A DNA stretch of 8,530 nt from Bacillota bacterium (GCA_017578085.1 PKQR01000097.1:1-8530), one strand, 5' to 3'; counted from the first letter of the stretch, positions 1 to 6,465 are shown. Notes: generated from the sequence alone by a model not told the origin. Numbers and translations are program-made.

Positions 1-257
1 AGGCCAGCACAGAAGAAGGCGAAGCGGCGGAAGGTGCGCGGGCCCGCGTCGTGGAAGAGTTTGGCGACGTGTTGTTTGCACTGGTCAACGTGGCCCGCTA
101 TCTGAAGGTTGATCCCGAACAGGCCCTGCGCGCCGCCAACGCCAAGTTCCGGCGGCGCTTCCGGCACATTGAGGCCCGGGCGCGGGCCCAAGGCCGGCGG
201 CTGGAAGACATGACGCTGGCCGAAATGGACGCGCTGTGGGAAGAAGCCAAGGAATAA
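1..257 (+). CDS. mazG: MazG-family nucleoside triphosphate pyrophosphohydrolase, C-terminal part (5' end outside window)
   Basis: The frame is open from the left window edge to a TAA at 255-257, giving 84 visible residues; the true start lies upstream. MazG proteins hydrolyse (d)NTPs to the monophosphate and pyrophosphate, cleaning the nucleotide pool. The visible part contains EEFGDVLFALVNVARYL, which matches the second acidic metal-binding motif (ExxD, here EFGD) and following helix of MazG. Next come a DPEQALRAANAKF segment, an arginine-rich RRRFRHIE and a tail ending LWEEAKE, all typical of the MazG C-terminus. The GTG at 51 lies inside the conserved motif region and is not a credible start. 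In B. subtilis the homologue YabN is a fusion of a tetrapyrrole methylase-like domain with MazG. Whether that domain is present here cannot be seen. The gene converges on spoVT, whereas yabN and spoVT are codirectional in B. subtilis. Confidence 0.88.
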   Translation, partial: ASTEEGEAAEGARARVVEEFGDVLFALVNVARYLKVDPEQALRAANAKFRRRFRHIEARARAQGRRLEDMTLAEMDALWEEAKE

Positions 258-373
258 TCGCGAGCGGGAAATAGTCTAGAGCGGAAAAGCGCGGGGCACG
301 CGAGCGCAAGAGCGACCGGGCAACGGCTGCAACGGCCATCGCTGCACGAGACGATACCTGCCCGCAACGCGCC

Positions 374-420
374 GGGCCTCCGGGGTACGTGAGCGCCCCG
401 GAGGCCCTGTCTTCTTCTGC
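374..420 (+). terminator. Strong GC-rich hairpin between convergent mazG and spoVT, probable terminator
   Basis: A perfect 12-bp inverted repeat (GGGCCTCCGGGG at 374-385, CCCCGGAGGCCC at 396-407) encloses a 10-nt loop. On the plus strand it is followed by the pyrimidine-rich TGTCTTCTTCTGC, so it reads best as a terminator for mazG, 116 nt after that stop codon. It also lies 27 nt beyond the spoVT stop. On the minus strand the sequence after the stem is not T-rich, so termination there would be less canonical. The rest of the 258-434 gap shows nothing recognisable. Confidence 0.6.
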
Positions 421-434
421 CCGCTCCATTTGCG

Positions 435-989
435 CTACTGTTCCATCTGCTTGGCCAGGAACCCGGCCGCCGTCTCGACCAGCTTGAGCTCCAGTTCCCC
501 CATCCTCTTGTCCGGGTCGCGGGTCGCGAGGATGACCGCGCCGATGGGGTCGCCTTCGGCCACGATGGGCGCGATGACCTGCGACGTGAAGTTCCAGATC
601 TGGTCGTCATCCTCTTCAAGCGCCGGCGCCGGCTCGCCCGGCTTGGGCAAGAGCACGGACCGGCGGCTCTCCATCGCCTTTTCCACAATGGACGGCACCG
701 GCTTGTCCAGCCACTGCTTCTTGGGCGCGCCGGCGACGGCCACCACCGCGTCCCGATCGGAGATCAGGGCGATGTGGTTGGTAGTCTCGTGCAGGGAGTC
801 CGCGTACTCCTGGGCAAAATCGCCCAGCTCGCCGATGGGCGAGTACTTCTTGAGAATGACCTCGCCCTCGCGGTCTACGAAGATCTCGAGGGGATCTCCT
901 TCCCGTATCCGCAGGGTGCGGCGGATCTCCTTAGGGATGACGACGCGGCCGAGGTCATCGATGCGGCGCACGATGCCGGTTGCTTTCAC
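435..989 (-). CDS. spoVT: Stage V sporulation protein T, AbrB-type transcriptional regulator with C-terminal GAF domain
   Basis: SpoVT is a DNA-binding regulator that modulates sigma-G-dependent forespore genes in endospore formers. From the GTG at 989 the protein has 184 residues, close to the 178 of B. subtilis SpoVT. Residues 1-50 form the AbrB/SpoVT swapped-hairpin domain, with VRRIDDLGRVVIPKEIRRTL and then the GDPLEIFVD segment. Residues of about 55-180 fit the GAF-like sensory domain, with conserved stretches such as NHIALISDRD and QVIAPIVAEGDPIGAVI. I chose GTG because the family begins MKATGIVRRIDDLGR, exactly matching VKATGIVRRIDDLGR here. A purine-rich GGAGGGGGGG (999-1008) lies just upstream as a ribosome binding site, though GGAGG itself is 14 nt from the GTG. 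The ATGs at 1010 and 1016 would add 7 or 9 atypical residues and have no Shine-Dalgarno sequence. The gene starts 54 nt after the mfd stop with no evident terminator between, so it may be cotranscribed, although the B. subtilis gene has its own forespore promoter. Confidence 0.95.
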   Translation of the reverse strand: MKATGIVRRIDDLGRVVIPKEIRRTLRIREGDPLEIFVDREGEVILKKYSPIGELGDFAQEYADSLHETTNHIALISDRDAVVAVAGAPKKQWLDKPVPSIVEKAMESRRSVLLPKPGEPAPALEEDDDQIWNFTSQVIAPIVAEGDPIGAVILATRDPDKRMGELELKLVETAAGFLAKQMEQ

Positions 990-998
990 CTTGAGCTG

Positions 999-1008
999 CC
1001 CCCCCTCC
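999..1008 (-). promoter_or_regulatory. Ribosome binding site deciding the spoVT start
   Basis: On the minus strand GGAGGGGGGG precedes the GTG at 989. The run of G can pair with the anti-Shine-Dalgarno sequence in several registers at 9-14 nt spacing. It lies inside the coding sequence of the longer ATG-started alternatives, which argues for the GTG start. Confidence 0.55.
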
Positions 1009-1043
1009 ATTGCCAACTGTAGCGTGCGTCGGGACCTCGTACG

Positions 1044-4000
1044 TCAGGCCCTGCCGCCATAGACCGCCTGCACCCGGGGTGGGTCGGCCTGGTTTTTCGT
1101 GCCGGTGTTCGGCCATCCGGCCCGCATCTCCCGCAGCACTTCCTCAAGCAGCTTCAGCAGGTCTCGCTCGCCCAGGCCCTGGGTGCGCACCTTGATGACG
1201 GTGGTCCGGCTGGGCGACAGGAGCACCCGCCCGCGGAACTTGCGGCTCAAGTGCAGGACGGTTTCCCTGGGGAGGATGACCCCGGTCTGCAGCCGGATGG
1301 CGACCTCGTCCTTGTCGCCGCTGATACTTGCGACCGTGAGCTCCTTGGCCAGCACCTTGATGCGGGCCACCGCCAGCAGGTTGCGCACCGGCGGGGGCAG
1401 GGGGCCAAACCGGTCCTCCAGCTCCTCCTGCAGGTCGGCCACGTCCTCCGCCCGGCGGATGCCGACCACTTTCTTGTAAATCTCGACCTTGCGCTGCGCG
1501 TCCGGCACGTAATCGTCGGAGACGTACGCGTCCACGTTCAGGTCGATGACGGGATCCGGCGGCTCCTGGACCACCTCCCCCTTGACCTCGCGCACGGCCT
1601 CCTCCAGGAGCTTGCAGTACAGCTCGAACCCGACCGAGGCAATGTGACCGTGCTGCTCCGGCCCCAGCAGGTTGCCCGCTCCCCGGATCTCCAGGTCGCG
1701 CAGGGCGATCTTGAAGCCCGACCCGAGCTCGGTGAACTCCCGGATGGCCTGCAAGCGCTTCTCAGCGTCTTCGGTCAGTATTTTGTCCCTGCGGTAGGTG
1801 AAATACGCATAAGCCACCCGGTTGCTCCGCCCGACCCGGCCGCGCAGCTGGTACAGCTGCGCCAGCCCCAGCCGGTCTGCCTCGTCGACGATGAGCGTGT
1901 TGACGTTGGGGATGTCCATGCCGGTCTCGATGATGGTGCTGCAGAGGAGCACGTCGATCTCGCCGTTGAGGAAGTCCAGCATCACCCGCTCGAGCAAATC
2001 CTCGTCCATCTGCCCGTGGGCGATGCCGATGCGGGCCTCCGGCACCAGGTCCCGCAGCCGCTCGCCGAAGCGCTCGATGTCCTGCACCCGGTTGTGGACG
2101 AAATAGACTTGCCCGCCCCGGGCCAGCTCCCGCAAGATGGCCTCCCGTACCAGCTCTTCGTTGTACTCCACCACGTAGGTGCGGACGGGAAACCGGTCCT
2201 CGGGCGGCGTTTCGATGAGGCTCATGTCCCGCACGCCCGCCAGCGCCATGTGCAGGGTGCGCGGGATGGGGGTGGCGCTCAAGGTGAGCACGTCCACCGT
2301 GCGGCGCAGCTCCTTGAGCCGCTCCTTCTGGGCCACGCCAAAGCGCTGCTCCTCGTCGATGATGACCAGGCCCAGGTCCTTAAACTGCACATCCTTGGAC
2401 AAGAGCCGGTGGGTGCCGATGACGATGTCGACGGTGCCGTTGGCGAGGCCCTTGAGGATGCGGTTCTGCTCCGCCGGCGACTGGAAGCGGCTCAACCCCT
2501 CGATGCGCACCGGATACGACGCGAAGCGGTCCCGGAACGTGCGCAGGTGCTGCTGGGCCAGGATGGTGGTGGGCACCAGCACCGCCACCTGCTTTCCGTC
2601 CATGACGGCCTTGAAGGCGGCCCGCATGGCCACTTCCGTCTTGCCGAAGCCCACATCGCCGCAAAGCAGGCGGTCCATCGGGCGCGGCCGCTCCATGTCG
2701 GCCTTGATTTCCTCAATTGCCCGCAGTTGGTCGGGCGTCTCCTCGTAGGGAAACGCTTCCTCAAATTGCTGCTGCCACACGGTATCCGGGGAGAAGGCGT
2801 AACCGGGCAGCGCCTCCCGCTCGGCGTACAGCTTGAGCAACCCCTGGGCCAGCTCCTTGACGGACTCGCTGACCCGCTTTTTCACCCGGGCCCAGTCGCC
2901 GCCGCCCAGGCGGCTGAGCCGGGGCTCCTGCCCCTCGACGCCGATGTACTTTTGCAGGAGGCCTACCTGCTCGGTGGGCACATAGAGCTTATCTTCGCCC
3001 GCGTACTGGACCACCAGGTAGTCCTTATGGACGCCGCCGATCTCCAGCGTCTCAACGCCCAGGTAGCGGCCGATGCCGTGGTTGACGTGGACGACCAGAT
3101 CGCCCACCTTAAGGTCGTCCAGCCTCGCCCCCGCGCCGGTTCTGGGCCGCGCGGCGCGGCGCGTCTTGCGCTGGCCGAAGGTTTCAAGCTCGGTCAGGAG
3201 CAGGAGCTTCAGTTCGGGCAGCTCGCAGCCGGCGCTCAAGCCGTTGGTGATCACGGTCACCGTGCCCAAGGGCAGCGCCCCGCCGGGCCCCGCCAAGCCG
3301 TCGGACTCCGGTGCCGCGGGCGCGGCGCCGTTCGCGCCGGAGCGTGCGCGGGCGGTGCCGTTGGCCTGCGCGCCGTTTGCGTCCAGCCCGCCAAGCCCGT
3401 TCTCTCCCGCACCGGGGCCCGTCACAGCGGCACCGAGAGCGTCCAAATCCACCGGCCCGCCGGCTGCCGGCTCACCGGTTTCCGCCGGGCCGCGGCCTCC
3501 TCCATGGCCGTTGGCCGCCGGCGCAGGCAGCCGCCGCACGGGGATCTCCTCGTCCCTCAGGACCGTTTCCAGCCGCTCGGCCCGCTCGGGCGTCGCGGCC
3601 GCGATGAGGACGCGCCAGCCCTGGCGGCGCCGGTGCCGCACCGACTCCACAAAGGGCTCCAGCTTCCCCTGGAACGTGGGGGCCGGGCGCGAGGACACTT
3701 CCAGTTCGGGTATACCGTCCAGTCCCGGCACGTACTGTTTCAGACCGCACGTAAACACGGCGGGCCGGCGGCGCACAGCAAGCAAGAGGTCATCCCAGTC
3801 GATGAACAACGCGCCGGACTCCGGCAGCACACGGCCCCGCTCCAAGAGCAGCGCGTGGCTGTTGGCGTAATCCGTGTGGAAAAGGTGCAGCTGCTCCCGG
3901 GTGCGGGCCGGCTCATCCACCACCACCGGCCCGTCGCCCACGTAGTCGATGAGGGTCTCTAGCTGCGGATAAAAGAAGGCCTTGTACTGCTCGACGCCGG

Positions 4001-4871
4001 GGAAGCGCCGGCCTGTCTTCAAGGCGTCCACATGGGCATCCAGCCGCTGCGCGAGTTCGGCCGCAGGCCCCTCGAGGCCCTGGCGGCGCAGGCGATTAAT
4101 CTGCCGGTAGCCAGCCTCAGCGATGGCATCCGCGGCGGCCAGCGGATCGGCCGGCGGCGGCGCTTCCCAGGCGGGACCGATCATCGCACGCTCAACCACC
4201 GCCGACGAGCGCTGGGTTTCCACGTCAAAGACGCGAATGGAATCGACCTCATCGTCGAAGAAGTCGATGCGCACAGGCTGCGCGGCGGTCAGGGGGAACA
4301 CGTCGATGAGGCCGCCCCGGACGCTAAATTGCCCTTTGGCCTCCACCATGTCTACCCGTTCGTAGCCCACCTGCGCAAGGTGCGCGGCGAGCTCTTCCGG
4401 CCGGACCTGCTGCCCCACGGCCACGGTGCGGATCAGGGACGCGAAGACCGCGCGCGGGGCCAGCCGCTCCACGGCCGCTTGTACAGGCGCCACCACCAGC
4501 ACCCGCTCGCCCTGGGCCAGCCGCTCCAGTACCGCCAGGCGCGCGGCCGCCACGTCTTTGGGCACGGGCAGCTCCTCGTGGGGCCACGTCTCCCGCGCCG
4601 GGAACAGAAGCACCGGTTCGCCGGGCAGCACCGCGGCCAGGTCGTCCCGCAGCCGCTCCGCCTGGTGCGCTCCCGCCGCGACCACCAGCATGGACCGCCT
4701 GCCCGCGGGCCAGCCGCTGCGAAAGAGTGTGGCCAGCAGCAGCACCTTGTGGGCGGGCGTGAACCCGTGCAGCAGGCGGACCGGCGGATCCGCCGCGGGC
4801 CGCTGGCCGCTCTTGAGCCAGCGGAATTCCCGTGAATCAACCAACAAATCAAAGATGCCTGTATTATACAA
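1044..4871 (-). CDS. mfd: Transcription-repair coupling factor Mfd (with a low-complexity insertion in domain 3)
   Basis: Mfd is an ATP-driven DNA translocase. It releases RNA polymerase stalled at lesions and recruits UvrA for nucleotide excision repair. From the TTG at 4871 it has 1275 residues, about 100 more than B. subtilis Mfd (1177). In order: the UvrB-like module (VRGGLIDVFPL at 184-194), variable domain 3, the RNA-polymerase-interacting domain (about 584-644, VGDLVVHVNHGIGRYLG), the RecG-like translocase with Walker A GDVGFGKT (738-745), DEEQ box (839-842), SATPIPRT (865-872) and arginine-finger motif QLRGRVGR (1008-1015), the TRG-type RGAGNLLG (1063-1070), and regulatory domain 7. 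The extra length is mainly an Ala/Gly/Pro/Asn-rich stretch at 450-534. The start is uncertain. TTG 4871 has GGGGGG 8 nt upstream and puts the IFDLL segment near the N-terminus, as expected. GTG 4904 in the same frame would add 11 residues, with a poor ribosome site. Confidence 0.97.
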   Translation of the reverse strand: MYNTGIFDLLVDSREFRWLKSGQRPAADPPVRLLHGFTPAHKVLLLATLFRSGWPAGRRSMLVVAAGAHQAERLRDDLAAVLPGEPVLLFPARETWPHEELPVPKDVAAARLAVLERLAQGERVLVVAPVQAAVERLAPRAVFASLIRTVAVGQQVRPEELAAHLAQVGYERVDMVEAKGQFSVRGGLIDVFPLTAAQPVRIDFFDDEVDSIRVFDVETQRSSAVVERAMIGPAWEAPPPADPLAAADAIAEAGYRQINRLRRQGLEGPAAELAQRLDAHVDALKTGRRFPGVEQYKAFFYPQLETLIDYVGDGPVVVDEPARTREQLHLFHTDYANSHALLLERGRVLPESGALFIDWDDLLLAVRRRPAVFTCGLKQYVPGLDGIPELEVSSRPAPTFQGKLEPFVESVRHRRRQGWRVLIAAATPERAERLETVLRDEEIPVRRLPAPAANGHGGGRGPAETGEPAAGGPVDLDALGAAVTGPGAGENGLGGLDANGAQANGTARARSGANGAAPAAPESDGLAGPGGALPLGTVTVITNGLSAGCELPELKLLLLTELETFGQRKTRRAARPRTGAGARLDDLKVGDLVVHVNHGIGRYLGVETLEIGGVHKDYLVVQYAGEDKLYVPTEQVGLLQKYIGVEGQEPRLSRLGGGDWARVKKRVSESVKELAQGLLKLYAEREALPGYAFSPDTVWQQQFEEAFPYEETPDQLRAIEEIKADMERPRPMDRLLCGDVGFGKTEVAMRAAFKAVMDGKQVAVLVPTTILAQQHLRTFRDRFASYPVRIEGLSRFQSPAEQNRILKGLANGTVDIVIGTHRLLSKDVQFKDLGLVIIDEEQRFGVAQKERLKELRRTVDVLTLSATPIPRTLHMALAGVRDMSLIETPPEDRFPVRTYVVEYNEELVREAILRELARGGQVYFVHNRVQDIERFGERLRDLVPEARIGIAHGQMDEDLLERVMLDFLNGEIDVLLCSTIIETGMDIPNVNTLIVDEADRLGLAQLYQLRGRVGRSNRVAYAYFTYRRDKILTEDAEKRLQAIREFTELGSGFKIALRDLEIRGAGNLLGPEQHGHIASVGFELYCKLLEEAVREVKGEVVQEPPDPVIDLNVDAYVSDDYVPDAQRKVEIYKKVVGIRRAEDVADLQEELEDRFGPLPPPVRNLLAVARIKVLAKELTVASISGDKDEVAIRLQTGVILPRETVLHLSRKFRGRVLLSPSRTTVIKVRTQGLGERDLLKLLEEVLREMRAGWPNTGTKNQADPPRVQAVYGGRA
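3270..3524 (-). other. In-frame low-complexity insertion inside domain 3 of Mfd
   Basis: This stretch encodes about 85 residues (450-534 of the protein) made almost only of Ala, Gly, Pro, Asn and Asp/Glu, with a few Leu, Val, Thr, Ser, Arg and Gln. I find no Phe, Tyr, Trp, Lys, Cys, Met or Ile in it. An Asn-Gly pair recurs five times (ANG four times, ENG once). B. subtilis Mfd has a short turn of about 8 residues at this place. The flanks, EEIPVRRLP before and GTVTVITNGLSAGCELPELK after, align with the normal domain 3 fold, so the frame is intact. It looks like a flexible, disordered, surface-exposed linker. Confidence 0.75.
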
Positions 4872-4948
4872 ACTAATTTCCCCCCGTCCGCCGCGCGCGG
4901 GCACACCGCCCCGACGCCCTGGCGGGTATCCCCGGTCCTGATGCGGAG

Positions 4949-4973
4949 GACGCGCCCTGCGAGAGGGCGCGTC
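4949..4973 (-). other. GC-rich stem-loop in the mfd leader
   Basis: A perfect 10-bp inverted repeat (GACGCGCCCT / AGGGCGCGTC) with a 5-nt loop lies about 80 nt upstream of the mfd start and downstream of the probable promoter. It has no T-run on either side, so it is not a classical intrinsic terminator. It could be a leader structure, a transcript-processing or stability element, or a weak terminator separating pth from mfd. Confidence 0.45.
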
Positions 4974-5061
4974 AATCTATCGGAAAAGACACGGCCGCGC
5001 TGATGGGACATGTAGGCCGTTTCCGCATGGGAGCCCGATCAGCCCTTTAAATGACAACTTC

Positions 5062-5091
5062 ATTATAGGCACGGGCGTGGAGCGAGATCAA
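5062..5091 (-). promoter_or_regulatory. Probable sigma-A-type promoter for mfd (and spoVT)
   Basis: On the minus strand TTGATC (5091-5086) is followed after 18 nt by a perfect TATAAT (5067-5062). The site is about 30 nt past the pth stop and stands out in an otherwise GC-rich sequence. Transcription from it would give an mfd leader of about 180 nt that includes the stem-loop at 4949-4973. The match is from sequence alone. Confidence 0.6.
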
Positions 5092-5119
5092 CTCAAGCCC
5101 CGTCACGGCTCGTATTATG

Positions 5120-5701
5120 TCACGCCCCGCTGGCCTTATTCGCTTTATTGTACTTGTTCATGGCCGCAGCGGTGCCTTCCAGTGCCCAGGTAGCCGCAGC
5201 CTCCGCGGCGCGCCGGGCCAGGTCCTCATAGACCGCCAGTTCCTCTGGCTCCAGCGGCTTGAGCACGTACTCCGCGGCCGTCAGGGGCACGGGCGGGCGC
5301 CCGATCCCCAGCCGCAGCCGGGGGAACTCCTGGCTGCCAAGGTGGATGATGATGGACTGCATTCCCTTGTGCCCGCCGGAGCTGCCGCCGGGACGCAGCC
5401 GCAGCGTCCCGGCCGGCAGGTCGAGGTCGTCGTAGACGACCAAGAGATCTTTCAATTCGACCTGGTGATGGCGGACCAGCGGCTCCACCGCTTCGCCGCT
5501 CAAGTTCATAAACGTCTGCGGTTTGACCAGCATGATGAGCTGGCCGTTGAGGGTGCCCGTCCCCACCAGGCTGTTGCTCCAGTGGCGGCGGCACCGGATC
5601 CCCAGCTCCCCGGCGAGCAAATCGACCACCCAAAAGCCCAGGTTGTGGCGGGTGCGCTCGTAACGGGGGCCGGGGTTTCCCAATCCGACGATCAGTTTCA
5701 G
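5120..5701 (-). CDS. pth: Peptidyl-tRNA hydrolase, apparent CTG start codon
   Basis: Pth cleaves peptidyl-tRNA released prematurely from ribosomes, recycling the tRNA; it is a cytosolic monomer. The B. subtilis homologue is also called SpoVC. From the CTG at 5701 the protein has 193 residues, matching the family (188 in B. subtilis, 194 in E. coli). Key features are KLIVGLGNPG at the N-terminus with Asn9, the catalytic His19 in TRHN, FMNLSG, the DDLDLP acidic motif at 91-96, GGSSGGHKGM and RLRLGIGRP. The start is unusual. The TAA of rplY lies in the same frame two codons upstream, so the gene must begin after 5708. The only codon at the family's Met position is CTG, followed by AAA CTG ATC GTC (KLIV). 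A strong GAGGAGGAG site sits just before it, overlapping the rplY end. The first standard alternative is TTG at 5683, which would remove the first beta strand. Translation is probably coupled to rplY. Confidence 0.95.
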   Translation of the reverse strand: MKLIVGLGNPGPRYERTRHNLGFWVVDLLAGELGIRCRRHWSNSLVGTGTLNGQLIMLVKPQTFMNLSGEAVEPLVRHHQVELKDLLVVYDDLDLPAGTLRLRPGGSSGGHKGMQSIIIHLGSQEFPRLRLGIGRPPVPLTAAEYVLKPLEPEELAVYEDLARRAAEAAATWALEGTAAAMNKYNKANKASGA

Positions 5702-5707
5702 GGCAGG

Positions 5708-6334
5708 TTACTCCTCCTCGCCACGACCGGCGCCGGCTTCCGCGGGTGCGGCCTCCTCCGGCGCCGCCTCAGCTTCCGGCACCGCCTCGGCGCGGGCCCG
5801 GATGACGTTCAACACCACTTCTTCGGGGTCGTGACGGACGCGTACGCCCGCCGGCACCGCCAAGTCCTTGACCAGCACCGCGGCGCCCACATCGAGGCCG
5901 GAGACGTCCACCTGGACGCTTTCCGGGATGTTGGCCGGCAGGCACTCGATGTCCAGCTCCCGCAGCACCAGGTTGACGATCCCATCTTCCTTGGGATGGC
6001 CGATGGGCTCCACCGGCACGGTCACTTGAATTTCCTGGTCCAGGGCGACGGCGTGGAAGTCCACATGCTGGATGGCCCCTGTAACCGGGTGCCGCTGCAC
6101 GTCCTTGATCAGGACCTGCTCGCGGCCTGCGCCGTCCGCCAACTGCAGCTCAATGAGGCTGTGGGCCCCGCCGGCCTGCAGCAGCCGCTCCAGCTCGCGG
6201 CCGTTCACGGCCACCGGCACCGGTGTCCGGCCGGCGCCGTACACGATCCCCGGCACCTGGCCGCTCCGCCGCAGCCGCTTTGCCTCCCCTTTTCCGGCCT
6301 GCCGCACAGTACCCGTCAACACGCCAGTACCCAT
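5708..6334 (-). CDS. rplY: Large ribosomal subunit protein bL25, Ctc/TL5 form
   Basis: bL25 binds 5S rRNA in the 50S subunit; in Bacillus the two-domain form is the general stress protein Ctc. The product has 208 residues, close to B. subtilis Ctc (204). The N-terminal 5S-binding domain (about 1-95) carries the hallmark GKGEAKRLRRSGQVPGIVYG followed by KDVQRHPVTGAIQHVDF. The C-terminal beta domain (about 96-180) contains VEPIGHPKEDGIVN, ELDIECLPANIPE and DVSGLDVGAAVLVKDL. It ends in an Ala/Glu-rich tail (about 181-208), a usual and variable feature. The ATG at 6334 has an excellent AGGAGG 7 nt upstream. The stop codon is six bases before the pth start. The 177-nt gap from prs, with a palindrome and a promoter-like pair, suggests it may also have its own promoter. 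Confidence 0.96.
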   Translation of the reverse strand: MGTGVLTGTVRQAGKGEAKRLRRSGQVPGIVYGAGRTPVPVAVNGRELERLLQAGGAHSLIELQLADGAGREQVLIKDVQRHPVTGAIQHVDFHAVALDQEIQVTVPVEPIGHPKEDGIVNLVLRELDIECLPANIPESVQVDVSGLDVGAAVLVKDLAVPAGVRVRHDPEEVVLNVIRARAEAVPEAEAAPEEAAPAEAGAGRGEEE

Positions 6335-6341
6335 CGGAATC

Positions 6342-6347
6342 CCTCCT
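6342..6347 (-). promoter_or_regulatory. Consensus ribosome binding site of rplY
   Basis: AGGAGG on the minus strand lies 7 nt before the ATG at 6334, fixing the rplY start. A second AGGAGG-like copy (about 6358-6363) overlaps the base of the upstream palindrome and has no usable start codon at the right distance. Confidence 0.8.
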
Positions 6348-6361
6348 TCGGTGCACTCCTC

Positions 6362-6384
6362 CTATGTCTTTCCCACAGACATAG
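6362..6384 (-). promoter_or_regulatory. 8-bp inverted repeat with 7-nt loop upstream of rplY
   Basis: CTATGTCT and AGACATAG form a perfect inverted repeat in the rplY leader, about 15 nt before its ribosome binding site. It is less GC-rich than its surroundings and lacks a following T-run, so it is not a terminator. It could be an operator for a dimeric regulator or an RNA hairpin affecting rplY translation. No regulator is recognised. Confidence 0.4.
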
Positions 6385-6387
6385 ACG

Positions 6388-6411
6388 TTACCCGTCGAGG
6401 TTTGGGTCAAC
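6388..6411 (-). promoter_or_regulatory. Possible promoter of rplY, resembling the general-stress (sigma-B) type
   Basis: GTTGAC (6411-6406) and GGGTAA (6393-6388) are 12 nt apart on the minus strand. The sigma-B consensus is GTTTAA, 12-15 nt, GGGTAT, so the match is 4 of 6 and 5 of 6. B. subtilis ctc is a classical sigma-B gene. The overlapping TTGACC could also be a sigma-A -35 box, but no good -10 lies 16-18 nt away. The match is weak and the presence of sigma-B in this organism is unknown. Confidence 0.3.
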
Positions 6412-6447
6412 CGGCGGCGATGCTTGGCACTGGCAGCTTCAGCGCCT

Positions 6448-6465
6448 GGGCCGGAGAAACGGCCC
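6448..6465 (-). other. Short GC hairpin in the prs-rplY gap
   Basis: A 6-bp inverted repeat (GGGCCG / CGGCCC) with a 6-nt loop lies about 45 nt after the prs stop, with partial further pairing (GCC/GGC) outside it. No T-run follows, so a terminator role is doubtful. It may slow RNA decay or be chance in GC-rich DNA. Confidence 0.25.

Noticed and set aside
1251..3962. A 903-codon open frame on the plus strand, antisense to mfd
   Set aside because: It is a by-product of GC-rich codon use in mfd: the translation is rich in His, Gln, Val, Leu and Arg and resembles no family. The minus-strand frame carries all the Mfd motifs.
4891..4900. Palindromic CCGCGCGCGG with alternating CG, just upstream of mfd
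   Set aside because: Such short runs are expected by chance in DNA this GC-rich.
4433..5011. A 192-codon minus-strand frame overlapping the mfd leader and 5' part
   Set aside because: Arg/Cys/Trp-rich out-of-frame translation of mfd; it could have been fin but shows no resemblance to it.
6362..6382. A six-codon ORF (MSVGKT) lying exactly within the palindrome before rplY
   Set aside because: It has no ribosome binding site and is short enough to be chance; the palindrome itself is the better-supported element.
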